DNA of 64,000 nucleotides from Ensifer sp. WSM1721 (GCF_000513895.2 NZ_CP165782.1:2867501-2931500), one strand, 5' to 3'. Shown: positions 43,663 through 52,702, numbered from the stretch's first letter. Notes: generated by a model not told the origin, from the sequence alone. Made by a program: numbers and translations.

Positions 43663-45675
43663 ATGACCCTGTATTTCGACAAGACGACCGAGGCGATCTC
43701 CCACTTCATCGGCCTCTTCGCAATCGCTCTTGAAGAAATTCGTCTGCGTGACGCCTACGAAGAATTCAAGGCCCTCCAGAAAGCGCAGGACGAGCCGCCG
43801 GAGCTCCCTTCCGTGCCGGTCACGGTGAAGGCACCCTATGAGCTCAAGGACTTCGACCCCCGTATTCCCTACCGACCAGCCGAGCCGGATCTGGTCGAGT
43901 TGAACCCGAGGCTGTATCCCGGCCTTCGCCCACCCGAAATACCGGTTTCGCGCGAGGCTGACGGCATCGACGCTCGCGAGCTCGATAGCCGGCACGGATG
44001 GGCCGCCTCATCATCAGCCGGCACGCCCGAATTTCACATCGATCCGCCCGGATCGACGGCCGTGTACGCTTCTCAACAGATATGGCTCTCAGACAATGAT
44101 GCCGTCAGCCTTGGCGGTCATGGGTTGCGATTCGATCCTCAGCTCGACAACACCGCGCTCATGAACGGTCTCGTCGAAGCGGCACGGCAGATCTCTCCGA
44201 TCGGCGCCGAAGAGATTCCCGGCTCTCCCGAAGAAATCGCCACCTTCGTCACCACTGTGGCGCGAGAGCTTGATGCCTTCTCTGCGGAAAGTGACGGAGA
44301 AGAAGATACCGTCGTGGTGAAATCCGATACGCTCGAAGGAAGCTTCGTCAACGGAGAGCTCGTAGAGGACGCACCGCGTCTCGAGGACTACCTGCCGCCA
44401 CCGGAGGAAACGCCGGAGGACAAGCCGGCGACCTCCAATCACGCCAGCGGTAACTTCAAGGCAGGCGAGGGTCATGTCTCGATCGAGGCATCGGTCGAAC
44501 TGGAAGCCGGCGGCAACACGCTGGTCAATTCCGTCCAGCTGACGAGCAACTGGCTACAGTCGCATGTGCTCGCCGTTGCCGGCGACCATGTCGAGCTCAA
44601 TGCGATCGTGCAGATAAACGTCCTCTGCGACAACGATCTCTTGAGCCCCGCTCTCAATGGCTGGAACCTCGACCCGGGCAAGCCGACCGAGGCTTTCAAC
44701 ATCGCGATGTTCAAGCATCTCGATCCCGACCCCGGCAACGCAGAGCAGGCCGGACCCGGCGGCTTCCCCGCCGTTTGGGCCGTCACCGAGATCAAGGGCG
44801 ACCTCTTGATCATGAACTGGTTCGAGCAGTTCACCTTCATGACCGATGAGGACACGGCCATCCTGGCGTCCGCTGGCGCGACGGCTTCGATCATCACCGG
44901 CAATAACACCGCGATCAACAATGTCTCGCTCGCGGAGCTCGGACATTACTACGATCTCATCTTCATCGGTGGAAATGTCTACGACGCCAACATCATTCAG
45001 CAGTTGAACATCCTGCTGGACAACGATCTTGTCGGCGCCGTCGAAGGTTTCGGCACCAGCGGCAAAGGTTCGGCCTCCACCGATGGAAACCTGCTCTGGA
45101 ACGAAGCGGGCGTCGTTGAAGCCGGTGGCGCGACCTCCGTCAAGCCGATGCCGAAATCCTACCTCGACGCTTTCGGCGACCTCGCAAGCGGAAAAAAATC
45201 GCTCCCGGACGATGTGCTGCAGGATGGCGCCTTCGCCGGCATGAGCGGGCTGAGGGTGCTTTATATTTCAGGCGACCTGATCAACCTCAACTACGTCAAG
45301 CAAACCAACATTCTGGGCGATAGCGACGCGGTCGCGCTGGCGATGAGCAAGCTTGCGGCCCATCCGGAGGCAGACTGGACGATTTCGACAGGTTCGAACG
45401 CATTGGTCAACTACGCCGGCATCGTCGATGTCGACGCCGGCGGGACCATCTACACGGGCGGCCAGGCCTACTCGGACGAAATCCTGATCCAGGCCGAACT
45501 GATCAAAACCGAACCTTATCTCGGTGGTCAGGATCCCGATGCGCTCGTCAACGAAGCGGTGGCTTTTCTCGGTGAGGACATGATGGCCCCCGACCCGGGC
45601 CCGCAGCCGCCGGATCACGCACCGCCTGCAATCGATACGGCGAATGCCGACCCCATGCATAGCATGCTCGCCTGA
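43663..45675 (+). CDS. Large repeat protein of the type I secretion locus, unknown function
   Basis: A 670-residue acidic protein I cannot place in a named family. The N-terminus (about 1-45) is helical, TTEAISHFIGLFAIALEEIR. A Pro-rich stretch (45-115) follows. The second half holds diverged repeats of about 90-130 residues, each ending in a hydrophobic strand, a GG or GD turn and a signature: IVQINVLCDNDLL, IIQQLNILLDNDLV, YVKQTNILGDSDAV. The last (EILIQAELI) is degenerate. Related pieces occur earlier (QQIWLSDNDAV) and in the C-terminus of the preceding protein. It has no Sec signal and ends HSMLA. It is likely exported by, or an accessory of, the transporter that starts at its stop codon. 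Confidence 0.78.
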   Translation: MTLYFDKTTEAISHFIGLFAIALEEIRLRDAYEEFKALQKAQDEPPELPSVPVTVKAPYELKDFDPRIPYRPAEPDLVELNPRLYPGLRPPEIPVSREADGIDARELDSRHGWAASSSAGTPEFHIDPPGSTAVYASQQIWLSDNDAVSLGGHGLRFDPQLDNTALMNGLVEAARQISPIGAEEIPGSPEEIATFVTTVARELDAFSAESDGEEDTVVVKSDTLEGSFVNGELVEDAPRLEDYLPPPEETPEDKPATSNHASGNFKAGEGHVSIEASVELEAGGNTLVNSVQLTSNWLQSHVLAVAGDHVELNAIVQINVLCDNDLLSPALNGWNLDPGKPTEAFNIAMFKHLDPDPGNAEQAGPGGFPAVWAVTEIKGDLLIMNWFEQFTFMTDEDTAILASAGATASIITGNNTAINNVSLAELGHYYDLIFIGGNVYDANIIQQLNILLDNDLVGAVEGFGTSGKGSASTDGNLLWNEAGVVEAGGATSVKPMPKSYLDAFGDLASGKKSLPDDVLQDGAFAGMSGLRVLYISGDLINLNYVKQTNILGDSDAVALAMSKLAAHPEADWTISTGSNALVNYAGIVDVDAGGTIYTGGQAYSDEILIQAELIKTEPYLGGQDPDALVNEAVAFLGEDMMAPDPGPQPPDHAPPAIDTANADPMHSMLA

Positions 45676-45695
45676 TGGGAGCGCGGGAGGAGATG

Positions 45696-48023
45696 ATGAC
45701 CGACCACCGCGATCCGCCCTGGGAGCAATTCGCAACCGACGGCGACGAGGCTGCGGACGAGGCGGAGTTCTCCCCGCAGACCCCGGCCGCGGATGCTGCC
45801 TGCCAGCAACTGCTCCGCAGAATCGACCGCACGGAAAATGTCTTGGATCACAGTGTCAAGGAGTTCGACAAGGTGGTTGATCAGCTTCGCGGCGCGGCGG
45901 CCGCAAGAATTCGCCAGGAAACAGATCGTGCAGATACGGCCGCACCGCCTGCGTCCGAACGGAGCGCGACGGCGATGGCGGAGGTCATGCAACAGACAAG
46001 GACGCCCGCGCTAAAGGCCGATAACGCGAACACCGCCGAAATCGTGCCCGGCCCGCGAGGCGGCAGTGCCGAGCAGCGTCTGCCCGTCCAGGAGGTCCGG
46101 CCCGAACCACGCTTCGAAAAGCCGAGCATCGAGCCAAGGTCCGAACTCAAGGATAAGTCCTCCATACCGGGGATGGTCGTGATCGACGGCGACCGTGGCC
46201 CGATCAAGGCTGAGCCTAGATCTCCCGACAAAGGCGGCTCCTCGGGCGGGGGAGGTGGCGGTGGCAATGGCGGAGGCGGAGGCGTTTTCCATAAGCGCCT
46301 CGGCCCGGTCGATTTTTCCGCCAGCCTTAAGGCAGGTCTGCGGGCGATCAAGCAGAACCTGATGGTGGTGATGCTGTTCACGCTCGCCACCAACGTGCTC
46401 GTGCTCGCAATACCGATCTATCTGTTTCAGATATCGGACCGGGTGCTTACCAGCCGCTCGATCGACACGCTGGTCATGCTCACCGTGCTGATCGTTGGTG
46501 CGGTGATTCTGCAGGCCGTTTTCGACGGAATTCGCCGCATGATCCTCATGCGGACGGCAGTCGAGGTTGCCGCCCAGTTGGGTGCGCCGATCCTCAGCGC
46601 GGCCGCCCGAGCCTCGCTGCACAGCAACGGGCGGGAATATCAGACGCTTGGAGACCTGCAGCAGCTTCGCTCCTTTCTGGTGTCGAGCACCCTGCTTTCC
46701 TTCCTCGATGCTCCGATCGCGCCGTTCTTCGTCCTGGCGGTCTTCCTGATCCACCCGCATCTCGGCTCGATCGTCATCGCCTCGGCCCTGCTCCTGCTCA
46801 TCGTCACCTTGTTGAACCAGAAGGCGACGGCGGCCCCCTTTGGAGAGGCCAACACATTCCAGAGCAAGGCGAACCTCCACCTCGACTCGATGTCGCGCAA
46901 TTCGCAGATCATCAATGCGCTGGCGATGATCCCGGAAGCTGTGCGCATCTGGGGCAAGGACATGGCGGGCTCGCTCAAGGCCCAAGTCACGGCGCAGGAC
47001 CGCAACATAGCCCTTGCCTCGCTCTCAAAGGCCGTACGGCTGCTAACCCAGGTCATGATGCTCGGCTGGGGAGCTCATCTCGCGCTCGATGGCAAGCTAA
47101 CGGGCGGGATGGTCATTGCCGCATCGATCGTCGCCGGCCGGGCGCTCGGCCCGATCGAGGGAGCGATCGAAGGCTGGCACCAGGTCATCCAGTCGCGCGC
47201 CGCCTATTCGCGCATCGCTTCGCTGCTTCAGAGCTCGCCGCTCAATTTCGAGCGACTGAAACTGCCCCGTCCCGAGGGACGTCTCGACGTCGAGCGGCTG
47301 CTTTTCGTCCCGCAGGGCACCAAGCGTGTCGTCCTCAACGGAGTGACCTTCTCGCTCAGCCCCGGCGACTCCCTTGCCGTCATCGGCAGTTCCGGCGCGG
47401 GCAAGACGACGCTCGGCAAGATGCTCGTCGGCTCCATCCTGCCCACTTCCGGCAATGTCCGGCTCGATCTCATGGACCTGCGGAACTGGGATCAGCGTCA
47501 GTTCGGCGAAAATATCGGCTACCTCCCGCAGGACGTTCAGCTCTTTCCGGGAACGATCAAGGCCAATATCGCTCGGATGCAGGAGGACGCCAGCGACGCC
47601 GACATCTATGCCGCCGCCAAGCTTGCCGACGTGCACGACATGATCGCCCTGCTGCCGCACGGATACGAGACCTTCGTCGCGGCCGACGGATCGCCGCTCT
47701 CCGGCGGGCAAAAGCAGCGCGTCGCGCTCGCCCGGGCTTTTTTCGGCAACCCGCGCATGGTGGTGCTCGACGAGCCCAATTCCAATCTCGACAGCGCCGG
47801 CGAGACCGCGCTGACGCGCGCGCTTGCCCATGCCAGGCAGCAGAAAATCACCGTCATTACCATTACCCAGCGGCCCGCCCTCCTCAACAGCGTTGACAAG
47901 GTCCTGCTCCTGGTGAACGGCACCGTGGCCCTTTTCGGCATGCGCCAGGACGTCCTGAAGGCCCTCTCCGCGCGCGGCATGAATCTCGAGGGCAATCCGC
48001 TCGACCACAATCAGCTTACGTAG
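45696..48023 (+). CDS. Type I secretion ABC transporter (permease-ATPase, PrtD/HlyB type)
   Basis: A 775-residue inner-membrane half-transporter. Membrane helices begin near residue 222 (VMLFTLATNVLVLAIPIYLF). The ATPase domain has Walker A GSSGAGKTTLGKM (near 564), the signature LSGGQKQRVALARAFF (near 668) and Walker B MVVLDEPNSNLDS. The first 210 residues are unusual: a hydrophilic, Pro/Ala-rich and partly coiled extension (VLDHSVKEFDKVVDQLRG) ending in a Gly run. This is absent in PrtD and is not a C39 peptidase. The start is the second ATG of an ATGATG pair, 5 bases after GGAGG; an ATG overlapping the previous stop (45675) is possible. Confidence 0.93.
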   Translation: MTDHRDPPWEQFATDGDEAADEAEFSPQTPAADAACQQLLRRIDRTENVLDHSVKEFDKVVDQLRGAAAARIRQETDRADTAAPPASERSATAMAEVMQQTRTPALKADNANTAEIVPGPRGGSAEQRLPVQEVRPEPRFEKPSIEPRSELKDKSSIPGMVVIDGDRGPIKAEPRSPDKGGSSGGGGGGGNGGGGGVFHKRLGPVDFSASLKAGLRAIKQNLMVVMLFTLATNVLVLAIPIYLFQISDRVLTSRSIDTLVMLTVLIVGAVILQAVFDGIRRMILMRTAVEVAAQLGAPILSAAARASLHSNGREYQTLGDLQQLRSFLVSSTLLSFLDAPIAPFFVLAVFLIHPHLGSIVIASALLLLIVTLLNQKATAAPFGEANTFQSKANLHLDSMSRNSQIINALAMIPEAVRIWGKDMAGSLKAQVTAQDRNIALASLSKAVRLLTQVMMLGWGAHLALDGKLTGGMVIAASIVAGRALGPIEGAIEGWHQVIQSRAAYSRIASLLQSSPLNFERLKLPRPEGRLDVERLLFVPQGTKRVVLNGVTFSLSPGDSLAVIGSSGAGKTTLGKMLVGSILPTSGNVRLDLMDLRNWDQRQFGENIGYLPQDVQLFPGTIKANIARMQEDASDADIYAAAKLADVHDMIALLPHGYETFVAADGSPLSGGQKQRVALARAFFGNPRMVVLDEPNSNLDSAGETALTRALAHARQQKITVITITQRPALLNSVDKVLLLVNGTVALFGMRQDVLKALSARGMNLEGNPLDHNQLT

Positions 48024-48029
48024 GCGACC

Positions 48030-49367
48030 ATGACAGACACAGTCAAAGTTTACGACCTCCAATGGTATGCAGAGGTTCCGCGGTCGATCTGGAGGCAGAC
48101 CATCGCCGGGCTGGTGCTCATGGCCATCACGTTCGGGGGCTTCGGCCTGTGGGCATTCACGGCGCCGCTGGCAGCAGCCGTCATAGCGCAGGGAAGCTTC
48201 GTCGCCACCGGCCAGAACAAGATCATCCAACACCTTGAAGGAGGGATCATCGAGGACATCCTGGTGAGCGAAGGCGACCACGTAAACGCCGACCAGCCGC
48301 TCGTCCGGTTGGACGAGACGGCAGCGCTCGCCAATGAACGTCAGCTGTTTCTGCGGCGCGCCCGCCTTGAGGCGATCGTCGCCCGCCTCACGGCCCAGGT
48401 TCAGGGTCGCGACCAGATTGCCCTGCCGGACATTCTTGCCGCCCATCTCGATGATCCGGAGCTCGTCCCGATTATCGAGAGCCAGGAACTCAATTTTGAG
48501 GCCTGGAAAAGCAAGCTGGAGAGCGAAGTCGGGCTGTTCAGACAGAACATCGAGGGCTTTCGGTTCCGCGCCGAAGGCTACCAGCGCCAACTCGAAGCCG
48601 TTCGCCGGCAGCACGCCCTCCTCGAGGAGGAGCTGACCGGCAAGAAGTCTCTCCTCGAAAAGAACTTGATCCGCAGAACGGAGATCAAGTCGATCCAGCG
48701 GGCGATCGCCGACGCCGATGGCCAGATCGGGAGACTGATGGCTGAGATTTCGGAGACGGGCGCCCAGATCCTGAAGCAGGAGCAACAGGTCCGGCAAACT
48801 GAGGAAACCTATCGTGAGGGCGCGCTTGAAGAATTGCAGAAGGTGGAGGCCGAACTGGACACGGTCCGCGAGCAGTTGAGAGGTGCGGCGAGCGTGCTGC
48901 GTCGCGCGACGATAAACGCGCCGGTTAGCGGCACGGTCGTCCGGCTCTACTATCACACGCCCGGCGGCGTCATCGAAAGCGGCAAGCCCATTATGGAGAT
49001 CCTGCCGTCGGACGTCCCTCTCATCATCGAGGCGCAGGTGCTGCGCACCGAGATCGACAGCGTCAAGATCGGCCAGAAGGCGACCGTCAGGCTTACGGCG
49101 CTGAACCAACGGACGACGCCGGTCCTAAACGGGGAGGTCTACTATGTTTCTGCCGACTCGTTGCCGGATCCCGCAAACAACGGGGCACAGGACATCTATC
49201 TCGCCAGGGTCAATCTGCCCGTAAGTGAACTCACGCGAATTCCAGGCTTCGCGCCAACTCCGGGAATGCCCGCCGAGATCCTCATCCAAACGGCCGAACG
49301 AACCTTCTTCGACTACCTGACGAAACCGATCCGGGACAGCATGGCGCGCGCCTTTATGGAACGATGA
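48030..49367 (+). CDS. Type I secretion membrane fusion protein (HlyD/PrtE type)
   Basis: A 445-residue periplasmic adaptor. A short cytosolic tail and one membrane helix (about 24-43) precede a split lipoyl-like domain (IQHLEGGIIEDILVSEGD and VSGTVVRLYYHTPGGVIESG). Between them is a long coiled-coil hairpin (about 100-290). The C-terminal beta-barrel ends with the DYLTKPIRDSMARAFMER segment typical of PrtE-like proteins. It lies 6 bp after the ABC gene. No TolC-type outer-membrane gene is nearby, so a shared one is presumably used. Confidence 0.94.
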   Translation: MTDTVKVYDLQWYAEVPRSIWRQTIAGLVLMAITFGGFGLWAFTAPLAAAVIAQGSFVATGQNKIIQHLEGGIIEDILVSEGDHVNADQPLVRLDETAALANERQLFLRRARLEAIVARLTAQVQGRDQIALPDILAAHLDDPELVPIIESQELNFEAWKSKLESEVGLFRQNIEGFRFRAEGYQRQLEAVRRQHALLEEELTGKKSLLEKNLIRRTEIKSIQRAIADADGQIGRLMAEISETGAQILKQEQQVRQTEETYREGALEELQKVEAELDTVREQLRGAASVLRRATINAPVSGTVVRLYYHTPGGVIESGKPIMEILPSDVPLIIEAQVLRTEIDSVKIGQKATVRLTALNQRTTPVLNGEVYYVSADSLPDPANNGAQDIYLARVNLPVSELTRIPGFAPTPGMPAEILIQTAERTFFDYLTKPIRDSMARAFMER

Positions 49368-49419
49368 AGAAGCGAAGACCAGTCCTGGCGCTGCCCCTCA
49401 GGACCGCTTGGAGATCGCC

Positions 49420-49914
49420 ATGGCGGCTACACACGATGTGCTTTTGCTCGTTGGTCGCCTGAACTATGTCTGGACCAATACGGAAAGCCTTCTGATCTAT
49501 GTCATCGCCCACCTTCTGAAGGTGGAGAAGGAATCGGCGATCATCGTCTTCCTGACGCTGAACACCACGCGCGCGCGCATCGATTTGACCGAGCGTCTGG
49601 CGAAGCTCCCGACGACGCCCGCCGAGACTCGCGACGAGGTACTTGCGATCACGGAACGGCTCAAACTGCAAGCAAAGGTCAGAAATAAGTACAATCATTG
49701 CATCTACTCCTTCGATGAGCAGGGGGAGATTTCGAGCACGCAGATGATGCGGCTGGTCGAAGGCGAAAAGGACGTGCGCTACGGCAAGGTCGAGCAGGTC
49801 GATGCCCGCGAGCTGGAGCGCCTCGACAACGCAATCCGCGAGATTGCCGATATCAGCAAGCGTCTCTGGGCCTTCATTCGCTCGCGGCCCAACTTCGACG
49901 AGCGTTCGATCTAG
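49420..49914 (+). CDS. HEPN-like protein B, right flank of type I secretion locus
   Basis: A 164-residue paralogue of the protein at 40789-41271, with 66 of the first 100 residues identical in a gap-free hand alignment. It keeps LNYVWTNTESLLIYVIA, FLTLNTTRARIDLTERLAK and the Arg88-Asn-Lys-Tyr-Asn-His93 motif, then CIYSFDEQGE and RYGKVEQVD. The ATG at 49420 has GGAG 6 bases upstream and gives exactly the same N-terminal length as the paralogue; a TTG four codons earlier is rejected. It lies 52 bp after the membrane fusion gene on the same strand, so it is probably in the secretion operon. Confidence 0.75.
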   Translation: MAATHDVLLLVGRLNYVWTNTESLLIYVIAHLLKVEKESAIIVFLTLNTTRARIDLTERLAKLPTTPAETRDEVLAITERLKLQAKVRNKYNHCIYSFDEQGEISSTQMMRLVEGEKDVRYGKVEQVDARELERLDNAIREIADISKRLWAFIRSRPNFDERSI

Positions 49915-50241
49915 GGCCGGATGGAACCGAGCACGTCGACAATCTTGGATCGATTTGGGCGGCGACGCGCTTCGGAGCGAAAGCTCCAAATAGGCCGTTT
50001 GAATCCAGTTCGTTCCGACGCGGAAGGCAAAGACGAGAGCGAGCCTATGCTGTTTCCGCTCGCATCCCGCGCCAAGACCTGCTAATATTCAATTATGGGG
50101 CGTATCAATTCAAGGCTCTTCGCGCGAGCGCGGCACATAATACATAAGAGCTATTGACGCTTTAGCCCCGACCTTATTTTTAGAAGCATTTAATCGCAAT
50201 ATTTTTTTGTTCTTACTGCGTACAGCCTCGGAGAGGCGAAA
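49915..50241. other. Intergenic region after the secretion locus
   Basis: 327 bp without a gene. A small GGAGC-GAAA-GCTCC tetraloop hairpin (49974-49987) may end the secretion transcript. From about 50090 the DNA turns AT-rich, including ATATTTTTTTG. A TTGACG at about 50154 could be part of a promoter for the next gene; the -10 is unclear. Confidence 0.45.
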
Positions 50242-51480
50242 ATGATAGTAGAAGTCATCGAATACACTAAAGATTTTGAAGCGATCCGTGACAACTGGAA
50301 CGGAATATATCTCTCAGACCCCGAGTCTCATCCTTTCCTGTCCTGGGCCTGGCTGAAACAATACCTGCCGTGCAAAGAGCGATGGTTCATCCTCGCCTTG
50401 AGGCAGCAGCAGACCGGCGGGCACTACCAGGCTTTCCTGCCGCTTGAGGTGGCGACCTATCAGGATCAGGGAACAGGACTCTTCTGCGACGAGATCCTGA
50501 TGATCGGCAACCACGGCATCGGTCATGGCGGTTTCCTCTGCGTGCCGGGCCTGGAAGACGATGCGGCGGATGCATTCGCCGGCTTCATCGCGACCGAAAA
50601 CTGGACGAGCATCCGGTTCGATTGCTGCAGCCCCACTCCAGCCCGGCTGGAGCGGTTGCTCGGCGCCTTCCCCGACGGGCCGTTCGCCCGGGTGGAGAAC
50701 GCCGATGAAGGGGAGAAGGTAAATCCTTTCGGGCGGCGCATCCACAGCGTCCTCGTCAGAACCAGGACGGGCCGAAACCTGCACGACATGCTGAACCGGC
50801 GCAGCATCGATATCGTGTTCGAACGCGCGGTGGCGCTACATACGCAAGGCAGAATCGATGAGGCGGAGGCCGGATATCGACAGGTGATCCGTACCATGCC
50901 TGGGCATGTTCAGGCGCGGCGTGGGCTCGCGCTGCTCTGCAGCGACAAGAGTGACCATGCGGAGGCGGAGCATCTTTATCGCGGTCTGCTGTCGATCGCG
51001 CCGGATGCCGATGACGTTCGGCATCGACTCGGAGACTCGCAAGTGGCGCAAGCCTGCTATTGCGAGGCGAGCAAGACCTTCGAAAGCCTCCTTACCCGCT
51101 ACCCGCATCGCGGCCTCGTGCGATACAAGCTGGCCGTCGCACTTCTCGCTGCGGGGCGGAAAGACGCCGCCATAGCCGTGTTCTCGAGCTTCGAGGACAT
51201 CTCCTCCGACGATCCGGATCATATTCGCTGCAAAGCGAGGGCGCGGGAGGTCTTGTGGCGCCTGACGGCGACTGCCAGGGGCGCGGAAGAAGAGGAACCG
51301 GACGATCGAGCGTTCCAGCGGCCGATCTCCTTCGTACCGACCGGAAGCTCTCCCTCAGCCCGCTTCCTGACGGTGACGTCGCTATTGCCGCTGGAGCCTT
51401 CGCTGCCCGGCGGCGCATGGGCGCGCCTGCATGCCGGACCTACCCTCTACGGCTGCAAAGGCTCACGGCTGAAGCATTGA
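50242..51480 (+). CDS. GNAT-like domain fused to TPR repeats
   Basis: A 412-residue protein. Residues 1-170 resemble the N-terminal half of CelD/BcsL-type acetyltransferases (IRDNWNGIYLSDPESHPFLSWAWLKQYL, shown split: IRDNWNGIYLSDPES, then HPFLSWAWLKQYL), but the acetyl-CoA-binding half is missing. From about 190 to 345 there are tetratricopeptide-like repeats (FERAVALHTQGRIDEAEAGY, YRGLLSIAPDADD and FESLLTRYPHRG). The last 65 residues are Pro/Ser-rich and look unlike either domain. It ends 66 bp before a RIME-type element. It looks like a natural fusion or a remodelled remnant. No function can be assigned. Confidence 0.65.
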   Translation: MIVEVIEYTKDFEAIRDNWNGIYLSDPESHPFLSWAWLKQYLPCKERWFILALRQQQTGGHYQAFLPLEVATYQDQGTGLFCDEILMIGNHGIGHGGFLCVPGLEDDAADAFAGFIATENWTSIRFDCCSPTPARLERLLGAFPDGPFARVENADEGEKVNPFGRRIHSVLVRTRTGRNLHDMLNRRSIDIVFERAVALHTQGRIDEAEAGYRQVIRTMPGHVQARRGLALLCSDKSDHAEAEHLYRGLLSIAPDADDVRHRLGDSQVAQACYCEASKTFESLLTRYPHRGLVRYKLAVALLAAGRKDAAIAVFSSFEDISSDDPDHIRCKARAREVLWRLTATARGAEEEEPDDRAFQRPISFVPTGSSPSARFLTVTSLLPLEPSLPGGAWARLHAGPTLYGCKGSRLKH

Positions 51481-51546
51481 CGTCCATGTTTGGAATGGAC
51501 GCTGCGCTTGCGGCCGCGGCAGGCATACGGAAACCGCCGCGGCGAA

Positions 51547-51649
51547 CCTACAGCGCCGCGTCCTGTCAGACGCGCAACGGTCGCTGTAGCACTATAAGAG
51601 TGCTGCATGTCGTTATCCTAGAATCGGATACGATTTAAGGAAACATGCA
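51547..51649. repeat. RIME-type intergenic mosaic element, copy 2
   Basis: Same two-hairpin layout as at 4649-4748: CTACAGCG/CGCTGTAG, then a stem from CTGCATG to CATGCAG with GATTTAAGG in the right arm. It lies between two convergent genes. Confidence 0.85.
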
Positions 51650-51658
51650 GCTCACCGT

Positions 51659-52702
51659 TTACGCGCGCTTCTGGATAATGCCGTAGACGATGTTTCGGTT
51701 GGCGCCGAACACCAACTGCGCATCGACCGCGTTACGGTCGACGCTCGCATTGATAATTCTCCACATGTCCGCCTCCGAACGCAGCAACAAGGCCCAGTTC
51801 ATAAACGTTTCCATGTAGCCATCGTCGCTGATGTCCTGCGCGAAATTGGCAAAGAGGAAGACCCCATTGGGCTTCAGCATTTGCAGGCATCTCTTCGTGA
51901 GCTTCACCGCCACCTTGTCGGCAAGATAGTCGTAAAGTCCGGCGGCGTAGATGAAATCGAATTGACCCAGATTGTAGCCCTTGCCAAGAAGACCGCGGAC
52001 GGAACCGTCGATCGCCTCGACGCAGGTTCCCCGGAAGTCGCGCGCGATCAAGCCGACGCTCAAAGGATCCTGATCGAGCGCAATCCAGCGTTTTATCCGC
52101 TGCTCCTTGAGCGCGACGGAGCTGTCGGCCTCGCGCAGATGTCCGGCCGCGATCGTCAGGATTTCCGTTTCAGGGCCCCGTTCGGCCGCAATTGTATCAA
52201 CATACCGCGTCAGGAGATCGCGACGCTCCCTGACTGCGACCGACGACGGCGCGTCCTTGGTGTAATCATAAAGTGCGCGCCCCAGTGGAGACGCGTTTGC
52301 GATTTCCTTGGAGACGCTGGGATGACCATAGATGAAGTCGATCAGCTGCGCGTCGCCGGAATAGCCGCGCGGTTTCTCGAAAGACCAGCGCGTGAACGGA
52401 TCCTGATGAAAGAAATGAGACAGCGGGTGGTTCTGTACAATCGGGATCAGCGCTTGCCAGACGCTTGCGTCAAACCGGCGCCGCATCTCGTGAAGCGCCC
52501 CGATGAGATGATGGATGATCGCAGCCGGCTCCCGGCCCTGCTCGACCTGTTGCTGAGCGATCATGAGCGCAAGAGCGAGTTCGGCTCTGCCCGTCGCCAA
52601 CTGGTCGTCGTGGCGATCGGTCTTAGGCGATGAAAGCTCGGTTGAGATGGCAATGGGGGTGATAAGGCTTTCGCCGTCGAAAACAATCTGATTTTGGGTC
52701 AC
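51659..52702 (-). CDS. Class I SAM-dependent methyltransferase-like protein
   Basis: A 347-residue protein. Residues 60-170 are a helical domain with HHLIGALHEMRRRFDASVW and RGYSGDAQLIDFIYGHP. A Rossmann-type methyltransferase fold follows: ILTIAAGHLREAD stands in for motif I, IALDQDPLSV ends strand 2, and FDFIYAAGLYDYL matches the post-I region. LKPNGVFLFANFA is the usual strand before the C-terminal beta-hairpin. Proteins of this form are sometimes annotated as makers of a 3-hydroxypalmitate methyl ester signal; I cannot support that here. It is divergent from a GGDEF-EAL gene across about 290 bp of AT-rich DNA. Confidence 0.65.
   Translation of the reverse strand: MTQNQIVFDGESLITPIAISTELSSPKTDRHDDQLATGRAELALALMIAQQQVEQGREPAAIIHHLIGALHEMRRRFDASVWQALIPIVQNHPLSHFFHQDPFTRWSFEKPRGYSGDAQLIDFIYGHPSVSKEIANASPLGRALYDYTKDAPSSVAVRERRDLLTRYVDTIAAERGPETEILTIAAGHLREADSSVALKEQRIKRWIALDQDPLSVGLIARDFRGTCVEAIDGSVRGLLGKGYNLGQFDFIYAAGLYDYLADKVAVKLTKRCLQMLKPNGVFLFANFAQDISDDGYMETFMNWALLLRSEADMWRIINASVDRNAVDAQLVFGANRNIVYGIIQKRA

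Noticed and set aside
47097-49109. A 670-codon minus-strand frame across the ABC and membrane fusion genes
   Set aside because: It is the antisense of two clear genes in a high-GC region where antisense frames stay open by codon bias; no domain is visible.
49364-49462. A 32-codon frame starting ATGA over the membrane fusion stop
   Set aside because: It overlaps the N-terminus of HEPN-like gene B in another frame, has no independent ribosome site, and bears no similarity to the 49-residue frame at the left flank.
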